DNA from: Filobasidium wieringae
Lineage: Eukaryota; Basidiomycota; Tremellomycetes; Filobasidiales; Filobasidiaceae
Direction of reading: 5' to 3'
Assembly: GCA_001600055.1 (NCBI GenBank)
Contig: BCIV01000001.1
Location: forward strand, 1-64,000
DNA length: 64,000 nt
In this document: positions 20,877 through 32,505 of the stretch, piece by piece
Position numbering within the stretch: the stretch's first letter is position 1
Layout: each line of letters opens with the position of its first letter
Position numbers and translations under genes: made by a program
Notes under the pieces: generated by a model
What the model saw: only the letters and a program-made list of their open reading frames with translations
The model's database searches: none
What the model was told of the DNA's origin: nothing

Positions 20877-22855
20877 ATGGCTTCTACTCATCAGGATGCG
20901 AAATCGGCCGCAGAACATATCGAGATGGCCAATGCCTCGAGAGGGCCCATGGATCACAGTACTTACATAGAGGGTTCAGCGGAAGAAAAGGTATAGAAAT
21001 GCTTTCTCGATAGGAGGGTTGTTGATGAGCGCTCATCGGTTCGTTTTCATTTGCGATGTTAGAGATTACTACGCAAAATCGACTACAGGTTGATCCCTAC
21101 CATCTGGATCATGTATGTTCTGGTAAGCTTAGACGCTCCCATGAAGATCGCATTGACAACAAGCTAAGCTATCCTTCCAAACAAAGTCATACCTCGATCG
21201 AGCGAATATCGGGTAAGCTTATGAGCTTCTACAAAACTTGATGACCGGCCGCTTAGAAGTTCGCCTCCATAGAAACGCGAAGACAGGTGGAATGGAGCGA
21301 GACTTGAACTTGACCAGTAACGAGTACTCCATCGCGCTCCTAGTCTTCTTTATCGGTTACGTCATAGGAGAAGGTAATTTCGCCATTCTTATCCGGAACA
21401 CATGTTCACAAGGGAGCTGACCGGGCTTGTTCTCCAAAGTCCCTTCAAACATGGTCTTGTCCCGTGTCAAGCCTTCCATCTACCTGCCCGTGATCATGGC
21501 CGTTTGGGGAGGTATCTCGATGTGCCTTGCCGCTTGCAAGAGTTATGTAACCTTGGCTATCGTCCGTTTGTTCCTCGGTTTCGTCGAGGCTGGATTCAGT
21601 CCCGGTGTGCTGTTCTTGTTGTCCTCCTGTGAGTTCTTCGCGGACGTTGTGGTGCAGCTGTACTCGCGCTGACAACAGCCAACCAGGGTACCGCAAGAAC
21701 GAGCTCGCAAGGCGATTCGCTCTTTTCTATACCGGTTCGGCCATCTCTGGCGCTCTTGGGGGGCTTCTGGCCGGTGCCATCACAGGCCATCTCGACAATA
21801 AAGGAGGTCTTGCCGGTTGGCAGTATCTGTTCCTGGTAAGAAGTCCTCACCGAGCCAACCCAAGTCTTCTATATGACTAACATCCAAGTGATCGATCCCA
21901 GATTGAAGGAGCTGCAACGATTCTTGCGTCTATCGGAGCTTGGTTCCTCCTACCAGACTATCCAGCAAACACCAAATGGCTGACCGACGAAGAACGAGCT
22001 CTTGCCGGTATCCGTCTCAGTGCGGATGGAGTCGGCAACACTCAAGGATCCGAAGCTCATGCTGGTCACTGGCAGAGCTTGAAGAGCGCTTTGAGCGATT
22101 GGAGGACTCATGTGATGACGTTCATGTTCATGATGGTTACTGGAGCTCAGACTATCCAGTATGTGCTAGTTCGAGTACCGTATTTGAGCGGGAAGTGATG
22201 ACTGACGGTCCTCCGGCAACAGATATTTCATCCCTACTCTTGTTGGGATCATGGGGTACAAGGGTACGACAGCCCAGTACATGACTATTCCTGTACGTAC
22301 CGCTTGGTCGCATCAGATCTGTCAGCAGGACTGACTGGTTGGAAACAGATCTATATGGTCGCTGTCGTGGGAATCCTGGTCGTACCGTTTTCCTCTGATT
22401 TGCGAAAGGAAAGGGCATGGCATATCACCTGTACCATGTTATTCGGTGCCGCCTGCTTCGCTGTTTTGATGGGAGTCACCAATCGCAAGGTCCAATACGC
22501 TTTCCTCTGCTTTGGAGTCGCGGCCATCTACTCGAACCCGCCTTTAGTTCTCGTTTGGACTAGTAACATCATCTCCTGGCCAGCGGAGAAACGAGCCATC
22601 TCTCAGGCCTGGGTCAATGCGTTGGGGAACAGTGCTTCCATTTACGGATCTTTCCTCTGGCCGGCCAATACGGGTCCTCGTTACTTCCAAGGATTCGGTA
22701 CGACACTTGCCATGCTCATCGCATGTGCGGCAAGTGCACAGGTCATGAACTACTTGACAAGGCGTTACCCTTACCCGGTTCCTCCTGCTTACCAAGCTCC
22801 AGACGAGGTCGAAGAGCAGGATAGCGTTCAGGATAGGGATGATCTCGTCAAATGA
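20877..22855 (+). CDS. MFS transporter, anion:cation symporter (allantoate permease-like) family
   Basis: Nine exons (20877-20990, 21063-21122, 21187-21212, 21273-21373, 21440-21628, 21687-21835, 21902-22158, 22223-22292, 22349-22855) encode 490 residues. A hydrophilic N-terminus precedes LLRKIDYRLIPTIWIMYVL and the family motif SYLDRANIGNAK, then NLTSNEYSIALLVFFIGYV, and about twelve membrane segments overall. This family imports organic anions such as allantoate, nicotinate, tartrate or other carboxylates with protons. Its placement downstream of the DenD-like gene, same strand, fits uptake of a sugar acid. That is inference, because the family's substrates vary and a 1.9-kb gap separates the two. 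Exon 3 is 26 nt. Confidence 0.92.
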
Positions 22856-23120
22856 GAGGTTCGGGGAGATTCTTGTAGCTTTTGACAGTGAAGAAGTGTT
22901 TCAAGTATTGTGTATATTCCGCCAACGAAATGACCGAAATCGTGTGATCACATGTAATGTACAGTTATCGTTCTTCGGCCTTCAGTCAACTTGTTAGGTG
23001 TCTCGGTATATCTATAAATTGTTCCGCAAACTATAAGAGCGTTGTATCTGGATCCACTACACAGAGCGGAGTACAGAAGGCTTACTTGACCTGTACCTTG
23101 AGGTTTCAAAAGCGTCCCAC

Positions 23121-23675
23121 TCACAGGGACTGTTGCATATGTATCGTATTCCACGGCTCGTCCTTGTCTTGTATTATCACCGTCCATCCCAACTTCTCCC
23201 ATAATTGTTGAGCGCCAGGCAAGAAAGGGTGGGTGTGGAGATACAAGACCTCAATTCCCTCGTGTCTTGCTGTGCTCATCAACGTCTTGATCATACGGCT
23301 TGCTAGCCCCATGTTTCGAAATGCAGGATCCACGTAGAGTCTTACTATTTCGACTACTCGTTGTTGAAGAAAGCTCAGCTCGGGTCGGAAGTTTCCATCT
23401 TCATCCTTGAATCTCCTGATGAACGGTCTGTACCCGATGATGCTCACAATTTGCCCATTTGACTTGGCGACCAGAAAGCAAGCGTCCGGAGAGGAGTATG
23501 TCTTTTCGAAAGTGGCTAAATCTTGCGGGATTTGGGTGACATCGACCAGCTTGCCGAATAGGGAACGATAAGCGGAAAGAGCGAATTCTCGTACCTCCTG
23601 TGACGAAGTCACTCTGTCAATACTGATTGCATTCATCGATGCCGATCGAAAGCTGTTTGATGAAGAATGCTCCAT
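23121..23675 (-). CDS. GNAT-family N-acetyltransferase
   Basis: A single exon encodes 184 residues. The acetyl-CoA site is visible as VRLYVDPAFRNMGLASRMI (the R/Q-X2-G-X-G/A loop reads RNMGLA), preceded by a strand containing GQIVSIIGYRPF and followed by LYLHTHPFLPGAQQLWEKLGW, the usual C-terminal helix and strand. It probably acetylates a small amine or an amino acid. The acceptor cannot be predicted. It converges with the MFS gene with 265 bp between stop codons. Confidence 0.85.
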   Translation of the reverse strand: MEHSSSNSFRSASMNAISIDRVTSSQEVREFALSAYRSLFGKLVDVTQIPQDLATFEKTYSSPDACFLVAKSNGQIVSIIGYRPFIRRFKDEDGNFRPELSFLQQRVVEIVRLYVDPAFRNMGLASRMIKTLMSTARHEGIEVLYLHTHPFLPGAQQLWEKLGWTVIIQDKDEPWNTIHMQQSL

Positions 23676-23874
23676 GTATAGTTAGAGTAGCGTCAATCGT
23701 TCTGTGATCTGAAATAAGTCGTTGTCCATCTGCGCGGGTAATTACGGTCAACGTGAATCTCATCGACGATTCCAGGCGAAATCTATACAAGATACAAACC
23801 CATATAACGATACAACAAGCTCAGATGATCCCGGTCCACAAGAACCTAGTTCCGAGCGGTCTATCCCCTAAGTT

Positions 23875-25662
23875 TCAAGCCCCAAAATTCTGTCTGTTTT
23901 CTGGCTCAATATACTCCAAAGCTTCCATGAAATCGAATATCGCACTATCCTCCTTAGGCGTGGGCTTATCAACAGGTTCGTTGATTTGCAACTGTATGGT
24001 AGGTAGAACTGGGGAAGAACCTTGTCATAAGCATACTGCGGCCTAGTGTGATTTAGGAAGAAATCTCACCTTCTTTTGGTTTGAAAGGGGTCGTAGCCTT
24101 ACCATAGACGTAGACTAGACAGTCTTTCCACGTCAACCATATATCTTCCTAATTGACGGGAACGTCACGCTCGTTAGCAGCTTTCCTGGGTCAACAGCCT
24201 GAAACTTGTCGCTTACCTGAGTGCCTAATACTATAGCAAACGCTGGTGCAAGGGTAGCGTTCAGGAGGTCGGGAAGAGCTGTTCGATCGGCATGTTCGTT
24301 CTGAGAGCAACAAGTTCAAACTGTCAGCGAGGATCAAGCAGGAAGACCTCGAAGTAACTCACGATAGCTATGTATATGACGATCCTGAGTCGAAAGAAAC
24401 AGATCGCCGTTAGCATATACTCAAGGTTGCGAGGCTCTTTCGATCCGGCTTACGCTGTAGCTCCCCTGGATGATAGTCAGAATTTCAGTACAAAAGTACT
24501 GATCGAACCGAAGTGCCGATCGGACTCACAAAGAATATACTCCAAAGCATAGAATACGTAAAGTGAAGGGTAGATTGATCACTTCACTCTCCTGAGGCAG
24601 AGCTGCTACCAAATCCTGATCAGACGAGCCACTCGTAATAGCCTTCCTTCGAACGGTAAAGCGGGGTCCGACGGTGAAATTTTTGGTAAAGTATCCCCAT
24701 ACCATCCAACCGAGATGAACTATGATTGAACCAGGTATGTCGTCAGGATGAAACCAAGGCGTAGCAGTCGGGACATGACTCACGCTCGAGAAGGACTACG
24801 ATGGCAGCCATGAATGCCGATGTATAGTGTCGAGCATCGAGCCTGATGAGGAAGCACATATCAGACTCATGATCAAGCAGCTATGAGCCGTTTGCAAAAT
24901 TGCTTACATCGATCTGGAAGCATCCCCACAATAAAGCTGTTCCCAGCTGATTTTTGACGGATTACGCAGTCCAGTCTGAGAATGATAAGGAAGACTGTTA
25001 GAACCAAGAACATCGTGCAGAACTGTGTAGACTTACTACCACCACCACGATAGTGTAGACGATCCATATCACCCATGGCGAGGCCATTAGCTGCGGAAAA
25101 GGACCTGACGTAAGGCGTAGATCGAGATAACATGAAGCCAGACAGTCTCATAGCACTCACGACACCATCGACTGATCGTCGATTGAGGAATCTTAGTTTG
25201 CTCGTTCCCATACTGATTGTTGTGAGCCATACCTGGAAGAAAAAAGGATGTCTCAGTTCAGGAGCAACAAGACCCGCTGTGCGAATCCCAACTCACTCGG
25301 AAGACTAGGGCTACAACACAAGCAGGTTGAGCTGTCGAGTTGCCAGCGATGAGTGATGCTTGAGCTATACACAAGTGAAATCCGGGTGGCTCTGGATTTG
25401 TGCCCGCGTAACCGCTGAACCAAGTCAGGCTGTGGAAGATGCAGGCGGTTGCGAGGACGACATATGCATTGTAAAGGGACCTATCTCGGTGCACCGTCTT
25501 GGACAGCCAGGTCGTAATGAGGAGGATGAAACAGGAGAAGATGCCAAATATCTGTAGAGCAAAGTAAGCCTTGACAGCTCCTGGCCCGTAAGAAGGAGGT
25601 GCTGGTGTCCACTGGTGATGTGGATCGAAAGGTGCGCGGGCAGACAGCGTCTGCGTGTTCAT
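23875..25662 (-). CDS. seven-transmembrane receptor-like protein
   Basis: Eleven exons (25662-25297, 25232-25161, 25090-25037, 24975-24908, 24842-24784, 24719-24530, 24465-24454, 24384-24363, 24300-24217, 24148-24070, 24020-23875) encode 383 residues in continuous phase. Seven hydrophobic segments are apparent: YFALQIFGIFSCFILLITTW, YVVLATACIFHSLTWF, an Ala/Val-rich third, SPWVIWIVYTIVVVV, AFMAAIVVLL plus LGWMVWGYF, a split sixth around FTLRILCFGVYSL, and LNATLAPAFAIVLGT. A cytoplasmic acidic tail follows. The topology resembles fungal G-protein-coupled receptors, but I cannot name the class or ligand. Two exons are only 12 and 22 nt long. Confidence 0.75.
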
Positions 25663-26054
25663 GGTCGCGCTGATTTTAAGTCATGAGGTTATCAGGATGT
25701 ACCCATACGTTAGTGGGCAGTATTTCATGTTCTATCTCATATTCCATCTTGCATCTACGACGATCGACTGAGCGGACTGACTGACTCCCCAACGAAGCGG
25801 CCATAGATGAGCGGAAAGAAGCAGAGGGAGAATACGTGCCACTTCTACCCATTCCCTCCCGTCGAGGCGTTTGTCTAGGCACACGCTCTAGAAAACCCCC
25901 GATCGGGGCGTTCGCCATGCACGCCCATTCCCGAAACACGGAAGGTATTCATGCTGCAGATCACCACGGAGCAAGTTTTCGATGGCTCCAAGTCATGGGA
26001 ACACGGACGGAGGTCTATCGGTTTGTAGCTTCGGCGACAATGACTGACCGGCTT
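25663..26054. other. intergenic, promoter of the seven-helix gene
   Basis: This is the 392 bp between the receptor-like gene start and the nicotinate phosphoribosyltransferase stop, both on -. The frame at 25676-25939 (-, about 87 codons) has no family signal and could be a chance or leader ORF. Confidence 0.4.
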
Positions 26055-27844
26055 TCATCCGGTAATTCCGTAGGCTTTCACGTTCTGATCCACCTTTTCC
26101 TCACCCAGTCCCAGAATATCTCTACTCCTGAGGACTTCGTGATAATCGCCTGTCCACTTTCCCTTATCGTCACTCAGCTTGATGCACTCTAAATCGTCAA
26201 CCCGACGCAGTTTGATGACCATATTCAGCGGTTTTGATTTTGTTTTCGTGTCGTTCACCGAATGGAAGTCGTTCGTGAAGTGTGTTCCGATTCCGAACGA
26301 CGCTAGCCGGATAGGAATATTTAAACGTGATATTTGGTAAGCACAGAACGCCATTTCATGCCGACAGCTTTCTAGCGTACCATCGATGCCTATTTCTTCA
26401 CAACTCTTCCATATCCTCAACGCGTTGTCCACATCAAGGCCATCGCTGAAGATGACCTTCTTGCCCTCCAGAGATGCTCCTGATTTCTTGGACGCTTGGA
26501 TGATTTCTTGCCAAGTTTTCTTCGCCAGCCTGGCAAACTCGATAGGATCGCCGCTGTCATGTCGCAATCCGCTCCATCTTAGGGCTCGTTCTGGTTGAGA
26601 CGCGAATTCCCGGAAGAATAGAGGAGCGGTGTAAGTGTCCGTCAACATGGTATGCAGAGGAGAATCAGCAGCAGCAGGATACACTGTAGCAAGAGTCGTT
26701 GTCAGTCAGCATGAAAGTTTGGACAATGATGCGACAGCGATTACTTGCCAGATTCCCACAGATCCATAGCCTTTCCGTTGGGCTCCCGGTAGTTCCCCTT
26801 TGCTCCCACGGCCATGATCCACTCGTGTGCTATGGTCCCTACTGGTTTCGTATCGAATTGCATAGCAAAATGTACCTGACAAATACTGACCGTTGAGCAA
26901 ACCATTCTTGATGTCATGTTCCATATTCACCCAAACTCACATTCGAAGTTCCCACCAATCCACCCTTGACTTCTTCTCCTTTCTCCTTTGCTTCTTGTCG
27001 ATATCTCTTATCACCCTCGATCAATCCTTCCATGACGAGTTTATGCACTTGGTAGCTTCTTCTTCTTCTCGTTCCGAATTCGCTAAAGGCAAGACATCCC
27101 TGGGTTGACGATAAGAGTCGGTATGCCTTGTCCGCTGCCGTAGATCGGATCGATTCTTCATCGAAAGTCCAGTCATCTGGCACAGTATGGAGGAAATAAC
27201 CTTCAGAGACTGCGTTTCGGGGCTCGATGAGCACGAAGGGAGCGGCAGTACGGGAAACGAAACAGTCACTCACTGATGGCCATGAGCGGCACCTCATAAA
27301 GGATACATTCCCTCCAAGGACCCCGGACATCGATCTCTATCAGCCCCATATCTTCGGGATATTCTTCCTCCGTCTGCTCCTCTTTCGGTACGAAGGTGAC
27401 CTCGACTTGCCTGGCAGGGTCGAGCGAAAGGTTCGCCAGAAAGTCAAGGTATGCCTCATCAAAGTATACGCATTTGGCTGAAAGCCAGGATCGTTCCTCC
27501 TGCGTCAGCCTCAGGTTCCGCAGATCTAGTGAATGTGTTTGCACCGTTAGCAAACCATCTTGGTTGAAGCTGAATCTCAATTCACCTAACACTCGCTCTC
27601 GAATCCACTCGACGGTCTTGCGGTTGAACAGCATAGATGGCGCTCTATTGGTGAACCTGTACACACTGGATGACTTGTTGAACTGCTTAAAGACTGCATT
27701 CTGCATCGTGAGCTCTATCAGCCAAGGATGTTGAACGTCTGTGAGTAGGCTGATACCTCGTTGAAACGGCTAACATCGCTTACTGTATAAATCGGTATCC
27801 AGGATACTGCATGGGAATTGCCTTGACGACTCTGTTTCCGTCAT
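26055..27844 (-). CDS. NPT1: nicotinate phosphoribosyltransferase
   Basis: Six exons (27844-27784, 27714-27274, 27200-26941, 26875-26749, 26683-26381, 26302-26055) encode 479 residues. The enzyme joins nicotinate and PRPP, with ATP, to form nicotinate mononucleotide in NAD salvage. Family marks are SILDTDLYKLTMQNAV at the N-terminus, FSEFGTRRRRSYQVHKLV, GTIAHEWIMAVGA, the RHDSGDP phosphate site, VIFSDGLDVD, ASFGIGTHFTND and a C-terminal LNMVIKLRRVD. The start was placed at 27844 because the first exon supplies the conserved DTDLYKLTMQ and joins it through an intron at A|AG. The intron after exon 4 has a GC donor (CTG|GCAAGT, 26748-26747) with a clear acceptor. Confidence 0.95.
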
Positions 27845-28178
27845 TGTGGACGAAGACTATGGACTTTATTCTTCCGCAGCTAGAAAAGTTACTCAATCTT
27901 CCAGATGCTTGAATTACTTGAAAAATCGATGGTGTCGTGTCTGTCACGTATATCGAGTCTGGAATTTCTAGCGAATGTGAGATGACGACAGATTTCGGTT
28001 TGTTGACGATTGGTACAAACCGGTACAAACGCAAATGCAATTTTGAGCGGTGTCTCGACGTATATTTCATTGGATCTTTCCAGCTCATAAGGATTACACT
28101 TTACATGCAGATGACTAGAAGACATTCGAAATCTCATCTCTCTTACAGAAATGTGCGAAAGACAACGATCGGACAGTC
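27845..28178. other. intergenic, promoter of NPT1
   Basis: This is the 334 bp between the oxygenase stop and the NPT1 start, both on -. Overlapping frames on each strand carry no domain. I see no other element. Confidence 0.4.
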
Positions 28179-29484
28179 TCACTCGTTAATTGTGACCAAG
28201 AGTGCGACCGCCGTGTAGTATACGTCACTCTGATGTTCGTTACAGTAAGAGATGTAAGGGGTACCAACCGCGAAATGATGTTCCTTGGGCTTGGTCACCC
28301 AGATGATACCATCGTTCGTTCGCTCAGCCTCGTTCAGGATAGAGTCGCGAATGTTCTCGTCAGGTTCAGCGTGGAAAGTTCGAGAGTAATAGTATCTTTC
28401 TCTAAATCCGTCCAACCCGTCGTCTTCGTAGCTACCTTCGTCGCTCTCAGCCATCCTCTCGTCATCCGAGTCGTAGTGGACGTCCTCGGGATTGTAGAGG
28501 GCGACATATGAAGCTTTGAGCTTGAGTAGCGCAACGGCCCGGTGAAGACTGGCATCGACGCCCTTCAGCCTTTTCCGGAGTTCTCTCTCGAAACTTCTGT
28601 CGGGCCAAGTGTCCTGCACGTTGGAGGGATACTGGTGTCGCAGAGCGAAAGCCAGACGGTCCTTCTTTCCAGGAGCCTCCATGATCTTTCGATGGTGTTC
28701 GCAATCTCGATCGCTGCCAAGTCTTCCGAAAGTGCAAGCCCTTTGGGTTGAGAATCCAGGATCACATCGTAGGCTACGGTAATTCTCGTTCCTGAAGTAA
28801 CAGGCAGTACCTCGTGTTCGCAGTCAGAGTAGAGGAATACCCAGGCGACCTTCCCAGACTGGGCGCTCTTGAAGTCGACCGGGGTCTCACAGCCGTCATG
28901 TCGAATGACAAGTTCTCCTCCTGTGAATTGAGAGGGAAGACAAACGACCAACGATCCTATGTGTTGTTCGCTATGGGGAGTATCCCGATGAGGCTTGAAG
29001 AATCCACCTTGCCCGTAAGCGTTGAGCTTCAAAAGCTTGAGGCGAACATGACCTTCCGCGTTGATATTCTTCTCGATGATACTTATCAAATCGCTGTCAA
29101 GAAGCAGATCATGGGAAAGAGCAAATTCATGCGGTTTATACTCCCTAGCGAGACGGTAGCTCTCATCATAGACGGTCTTTCCCTTATGACCGTGTACGGA
29201 AGGGGTTCCGGATTCGAAGATCGACTTTGCATCTTCCTTAGAAAGAGGAAGCTTGGCTCGGCTACCGCAGAGCAGACCATGAAATGTAGATCTTCTGATG
29301 TAGAGCGTGATCCGACTTACCGAATATCCTGTGAATCTCCAACTTGATAGTAAAGCGAAGGAGAGGCTGGCAGATCCTTCAAATTAATCTTACCTCCGAA
29401 GTTCGATGTCTGATTTGAGAGTACGATCTTTTGCAAGTGGTTCACGATCGCTGCTGTGTCTGGAATGTTTGACGTGGCTGACAT
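28179..29484 (-). CDS. 2-oxoglutarate-Fe(II) oxygenase family protein, frameshifted
   Basis: Exon 1 (29484-29321) joins exon 2 (from 29261) through a GT-AG intron. Exon 2 holds the prolyl-4-hydroxylase-like core: KLLKLNAYGQGGFFKPHRDTP (iron-binding His-X-Asp), GSLVVCLPSQFTGGELVI, and WVFLYSDCEHEV with TRITVAYDV (second His and the 2OG arginine). Near 28687-28689 the frame breaks: the upstream frame ends in NTIERSWR while the family continues in the next frame with IMEAPGKKDRLAFALRHQYP. One extra base in the local A-run would restore a continuous protein of about 414 residues ending ALLVTINE. No suitable intron was found. It could be a real frameshift or a sequencing error. The substrate is unknown. 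Confidence 0.8.
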
Positions 29485-29801
29485 ATCTGAAGCTTCTGTA
29501 GACAAAATTTGCAGCTGTTTTGAATGGGATGACTATATGACTACACTATCGGAAACCTGTGACCGATGCGAAAGGCAAGAAACATGACTGTTTATATAAG
29601 TGTGAAGTAGTGGACATGAAAGCTGATTCGGACCGAGGATGAATCACCCTACACGCGATCCGCGGTGCACACATCTCCTTCTCGGTGGAACTCGAAGGAT
29701 GTGTTTCAGGATTTCAGATCTGCCACCAAGGTTATTAAAGATTATATGCTATTATTTTCAGGTCCACCGAAGTCTACAAAAGAGTACATATCAAAAACTA
29801 C
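29485..29801. other. intergenic, no gene seen
   Basis: This is the promoter side of the oxygenase gene and the 3' flank of the long coiled-coil gene. A possible TTG-initiated extension of the oxygenase frame to 29505 was not used because an ATG exists at 29484. Confidence 0.4.
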
Positions 29802-32505
29802 CTAAACCTCTACGATACGACTCGCACGTAAACTCTGCAGATAAGAGACCCCTGTGATGGTCTTGATTCTGGCAACACGTCTTTCCTTGGACAACCTTTC
29901 GTCCAGTATAGCTCCTAGAGCCTCGGCTCGATCCCTGATAAGTTTGGCACGCGCGGTGCCCTGTTCGTACATCGCCTTGCGACGCTCCTTTGCATTGCGC
30001 TCGTCATTGGTGACTTCCCTGATCTTGTGTTGGATCGTCGACCAAGGAGGAGTACCGGTTTGACTGGATCCCCAACTAGGTGAAGAGTCGATCTGGCAAT
30101 ACTCCAGATGTTGAAGAGGGGGAGAGATCATCTCGGGAGAAAGTTTGGGAGGGGTGATACTTCCTTGATCCACATCCGCTTTCCATTCCGCCCTGAGTCG
30201 TTCGCGTTGCTTACGGTCGGAGCGTTTCGTGGAATTGAAGAACGATGAAGCTCTAGAGCGAACAGTGTTGTCCAATTGAGCCGCCTCCTTTACCAAGCAC
30301 TTGTCCTCTTCGAAACCCTTGCCGAAATAAGGCGCAGAACGGATGATCATCGAGTTGGTCCTCTTGATAGCTCGACCTTTCCTGAACGTCTTGCCCGTCC
30401 CGACCTCGACCGTCTTGATCTTGGGTAACGAGTAGTTCTCGATGAACTGGTACTCTGGCTTGACCGGAGATCTCTTGAAGACGCGTTGACGGACTTGGTC
30501 GATACTTTTCTTGCTCTCGCGCAGGTAGTTTTCGAGCGAGATGGCGGATGAAGTTCGAGTGCCCGCAGGAGCAGGAACCTGAACGGGGGTCAGAGGGACG
30601 TCGTAAAGCGTCTGACTGGAGGATACGGATTCCGTGCTCGGCATCGCGATGGGTCCGAGCGATTGAACCTTCTTCTGCCTCTGAAGCGGAGTAGGAGCAG
30701 GCCTGGTCGCGCGGGGATAAGAAATGCTCAACCGATCCTCCATCTCTTTCCTCCTCGTATTCCTCTCCCGAATAGCCCGAGCATGTTCGTAGATATCCTG
30801 ATACCTCTGCGCCCTATTCGTCGTAGCGTTCATGGCTTTGACCTCCCTGACCCATTCCTTGGTAGTCATCGCACGGGGGACCTTGCGCTTAGGTCGCTTC
30901 TCCGTCAAAGTCGAGGAAGAAACCTTTTTGATCGTATCGGCCAGTCTCTGACGAGGAGTAGGATGATCCACCTGAATCCACCCCGGCCGTTTAGTAGGGA
31001 TCTCCTTGATCCGTTCAGGCAGGTGAATCGACGGTTCGGTCACGCGCGCGGACCGGTTGACAAAAGTCCTCCCGCTCGAAAGGGTGAGGACGGAATCCGA
31101 CCTCCTCTCCGCGAGCTTGGGAGGGTTTTTGACCCGAATAGTCTTGATATACTCCATCAAAGGCAGGTCGTCCTCGTAATCCATAGCGACCTGCATAGCG
31201 GCCGAGACCTGTTGTTCGGTCGGACGTTCGGGACGTTCAGGCGCGTGAACGATCCCGGTGGGGCAATCGGGGGTGTTCATGGTGGATAGATCCGGTCGGG
31301 CTTGGATGGCAGCGATCGTCTTGTCCAAACAGACTTCGAAGTATTCCTCCTCGGGTTTGGCCATGGTCGTCGGGAAAGGATCGAGCTTCACTTCGACCGC
31401 TCGTTCCCTGGACCGAGGTCGACCGGCGGATCTAGGGGTCCTGACCATCGGGACCTCATCGTTCCCCATCCCCTCGGGCTTGTACGGTCTGTAATTAGGC
31501 AACCCCTCAATCCCATTAGGACGAGAAGCGTACTCCAAACGTTCCTGCCCAAACTCCTTATCGCCCTTGAAGTCGATCTTCCTCGCGCCGGCCCCGATGG
31601 TATACTGGGGGACGGGACTCTCCGGTACCCTAACCCAATCCCTATACTCCTTCCGTTCCCTCTCAAAAGCCTTCCTCGCTTCCTCAACCCTCTGTTGGGC
31701 CCAATACCTCTCCTTGTATTCCTTCTGACAGGCTCCCAAATCCCCCGGAAAGAGTGCCGCGATATCCTTGAAATTATAATCCAAGAAATCTCTCTGATCC
31801 TCTTCGCTCCATTGGTCGTAGAGGACCTTCCATCCGGTCCTAGATCCCATGGCGTAGGAATGACGGTACCTCATATAAATATGATTAGGGATGGACATGT
31901 TCCTCTCCTCCCCCTCGGCGATGAGTCGACGACAGTATCGGTCCACCTTGATCAGAGAGGTCTCGAGGGTGTAGTGGAAATCTTCTTGTTCGGATCGACC
32001 CGAGGGGGGGAGGGAGGTATCGATCCTCAAGACGGGTTTGGGCGAGTTGTGACGCTCGTGATGAGCGGAAGAGGGTTTGTCTTGGTTGTAGATCTTAAGA
32101 GCCTGAGAGAAATGGGAACGCGACACGCGAATATGATCAGTCGGGATCGCAATGTCTCGTGATCGAATCTCCCGAACTCACCAAGACCACGCCGACACCG
32201 GCGAGAAGGACGGTTTGAACCAGAAGAGGATCAGCGGCAGGGAACCCGGGGAAGATGTATCCCTTATGAGCGGAGAGGTAGGAATCGATCAGAGCGTGAG
32301 AGTGGAGGACGATCTCGTCGTAAGTCGTGATGGCTTGGATAGCTAGCGGAGCAGGACGGGGTTGGTTAGCGATACGAGGATCAGAAGGAGGGAAAGAGGT
32401 GGGACCTACACATGATGATGGTCGAGTAAGTACTTTGAGAAAAGCTAACTTGAGAGGTTGAGCGGTTGATTGAGCGGTTGATCGCAGGTAAAGCGCAAGT
32501 GGCAA
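29802..32505 (-). CDS. large basic hypothetical protein with coiled-coil regions
   Basis: Exon 3 (32102-29802) is a 2.3-kb open frame. It joins exon 2 (32342-32182) by a clean GT-AG intron, and probably exon 1 (32505-32406), giving about 853 residues. The N-terminal exons encode IQAITTYDEIVLHSHALID and a hydrophobic stretch DPLLVQTVLLAGVGVVLALKI that could be a membrane anchor. The rest is hydrophilic, rich in Arg, Lys, Glu and Pro, with helical charged runs such as EEARKAFERERKEYRDW and ERRKAMYEQGTARAKLIRDR. I recognise no domain. It may be restricted to related yeasts. The start exon is the least certain part. Confidence 0.65.

Noticed and set aside
25676..25939. - strand frame just upstream of the seven-helix gene
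   Set aside because: It ends in a stop before the gene's ATG, has no splice route into it and no domain. At most it is a leader ORF.
30663..32162. Long + strand frames (208 and 286 codons) opposite the coiled-coil gene
   Set aside because: They are antisense to a much longer frame with spliced 5' exons, lack domains and have Arg/Leu/Pro-rich shadow composition.
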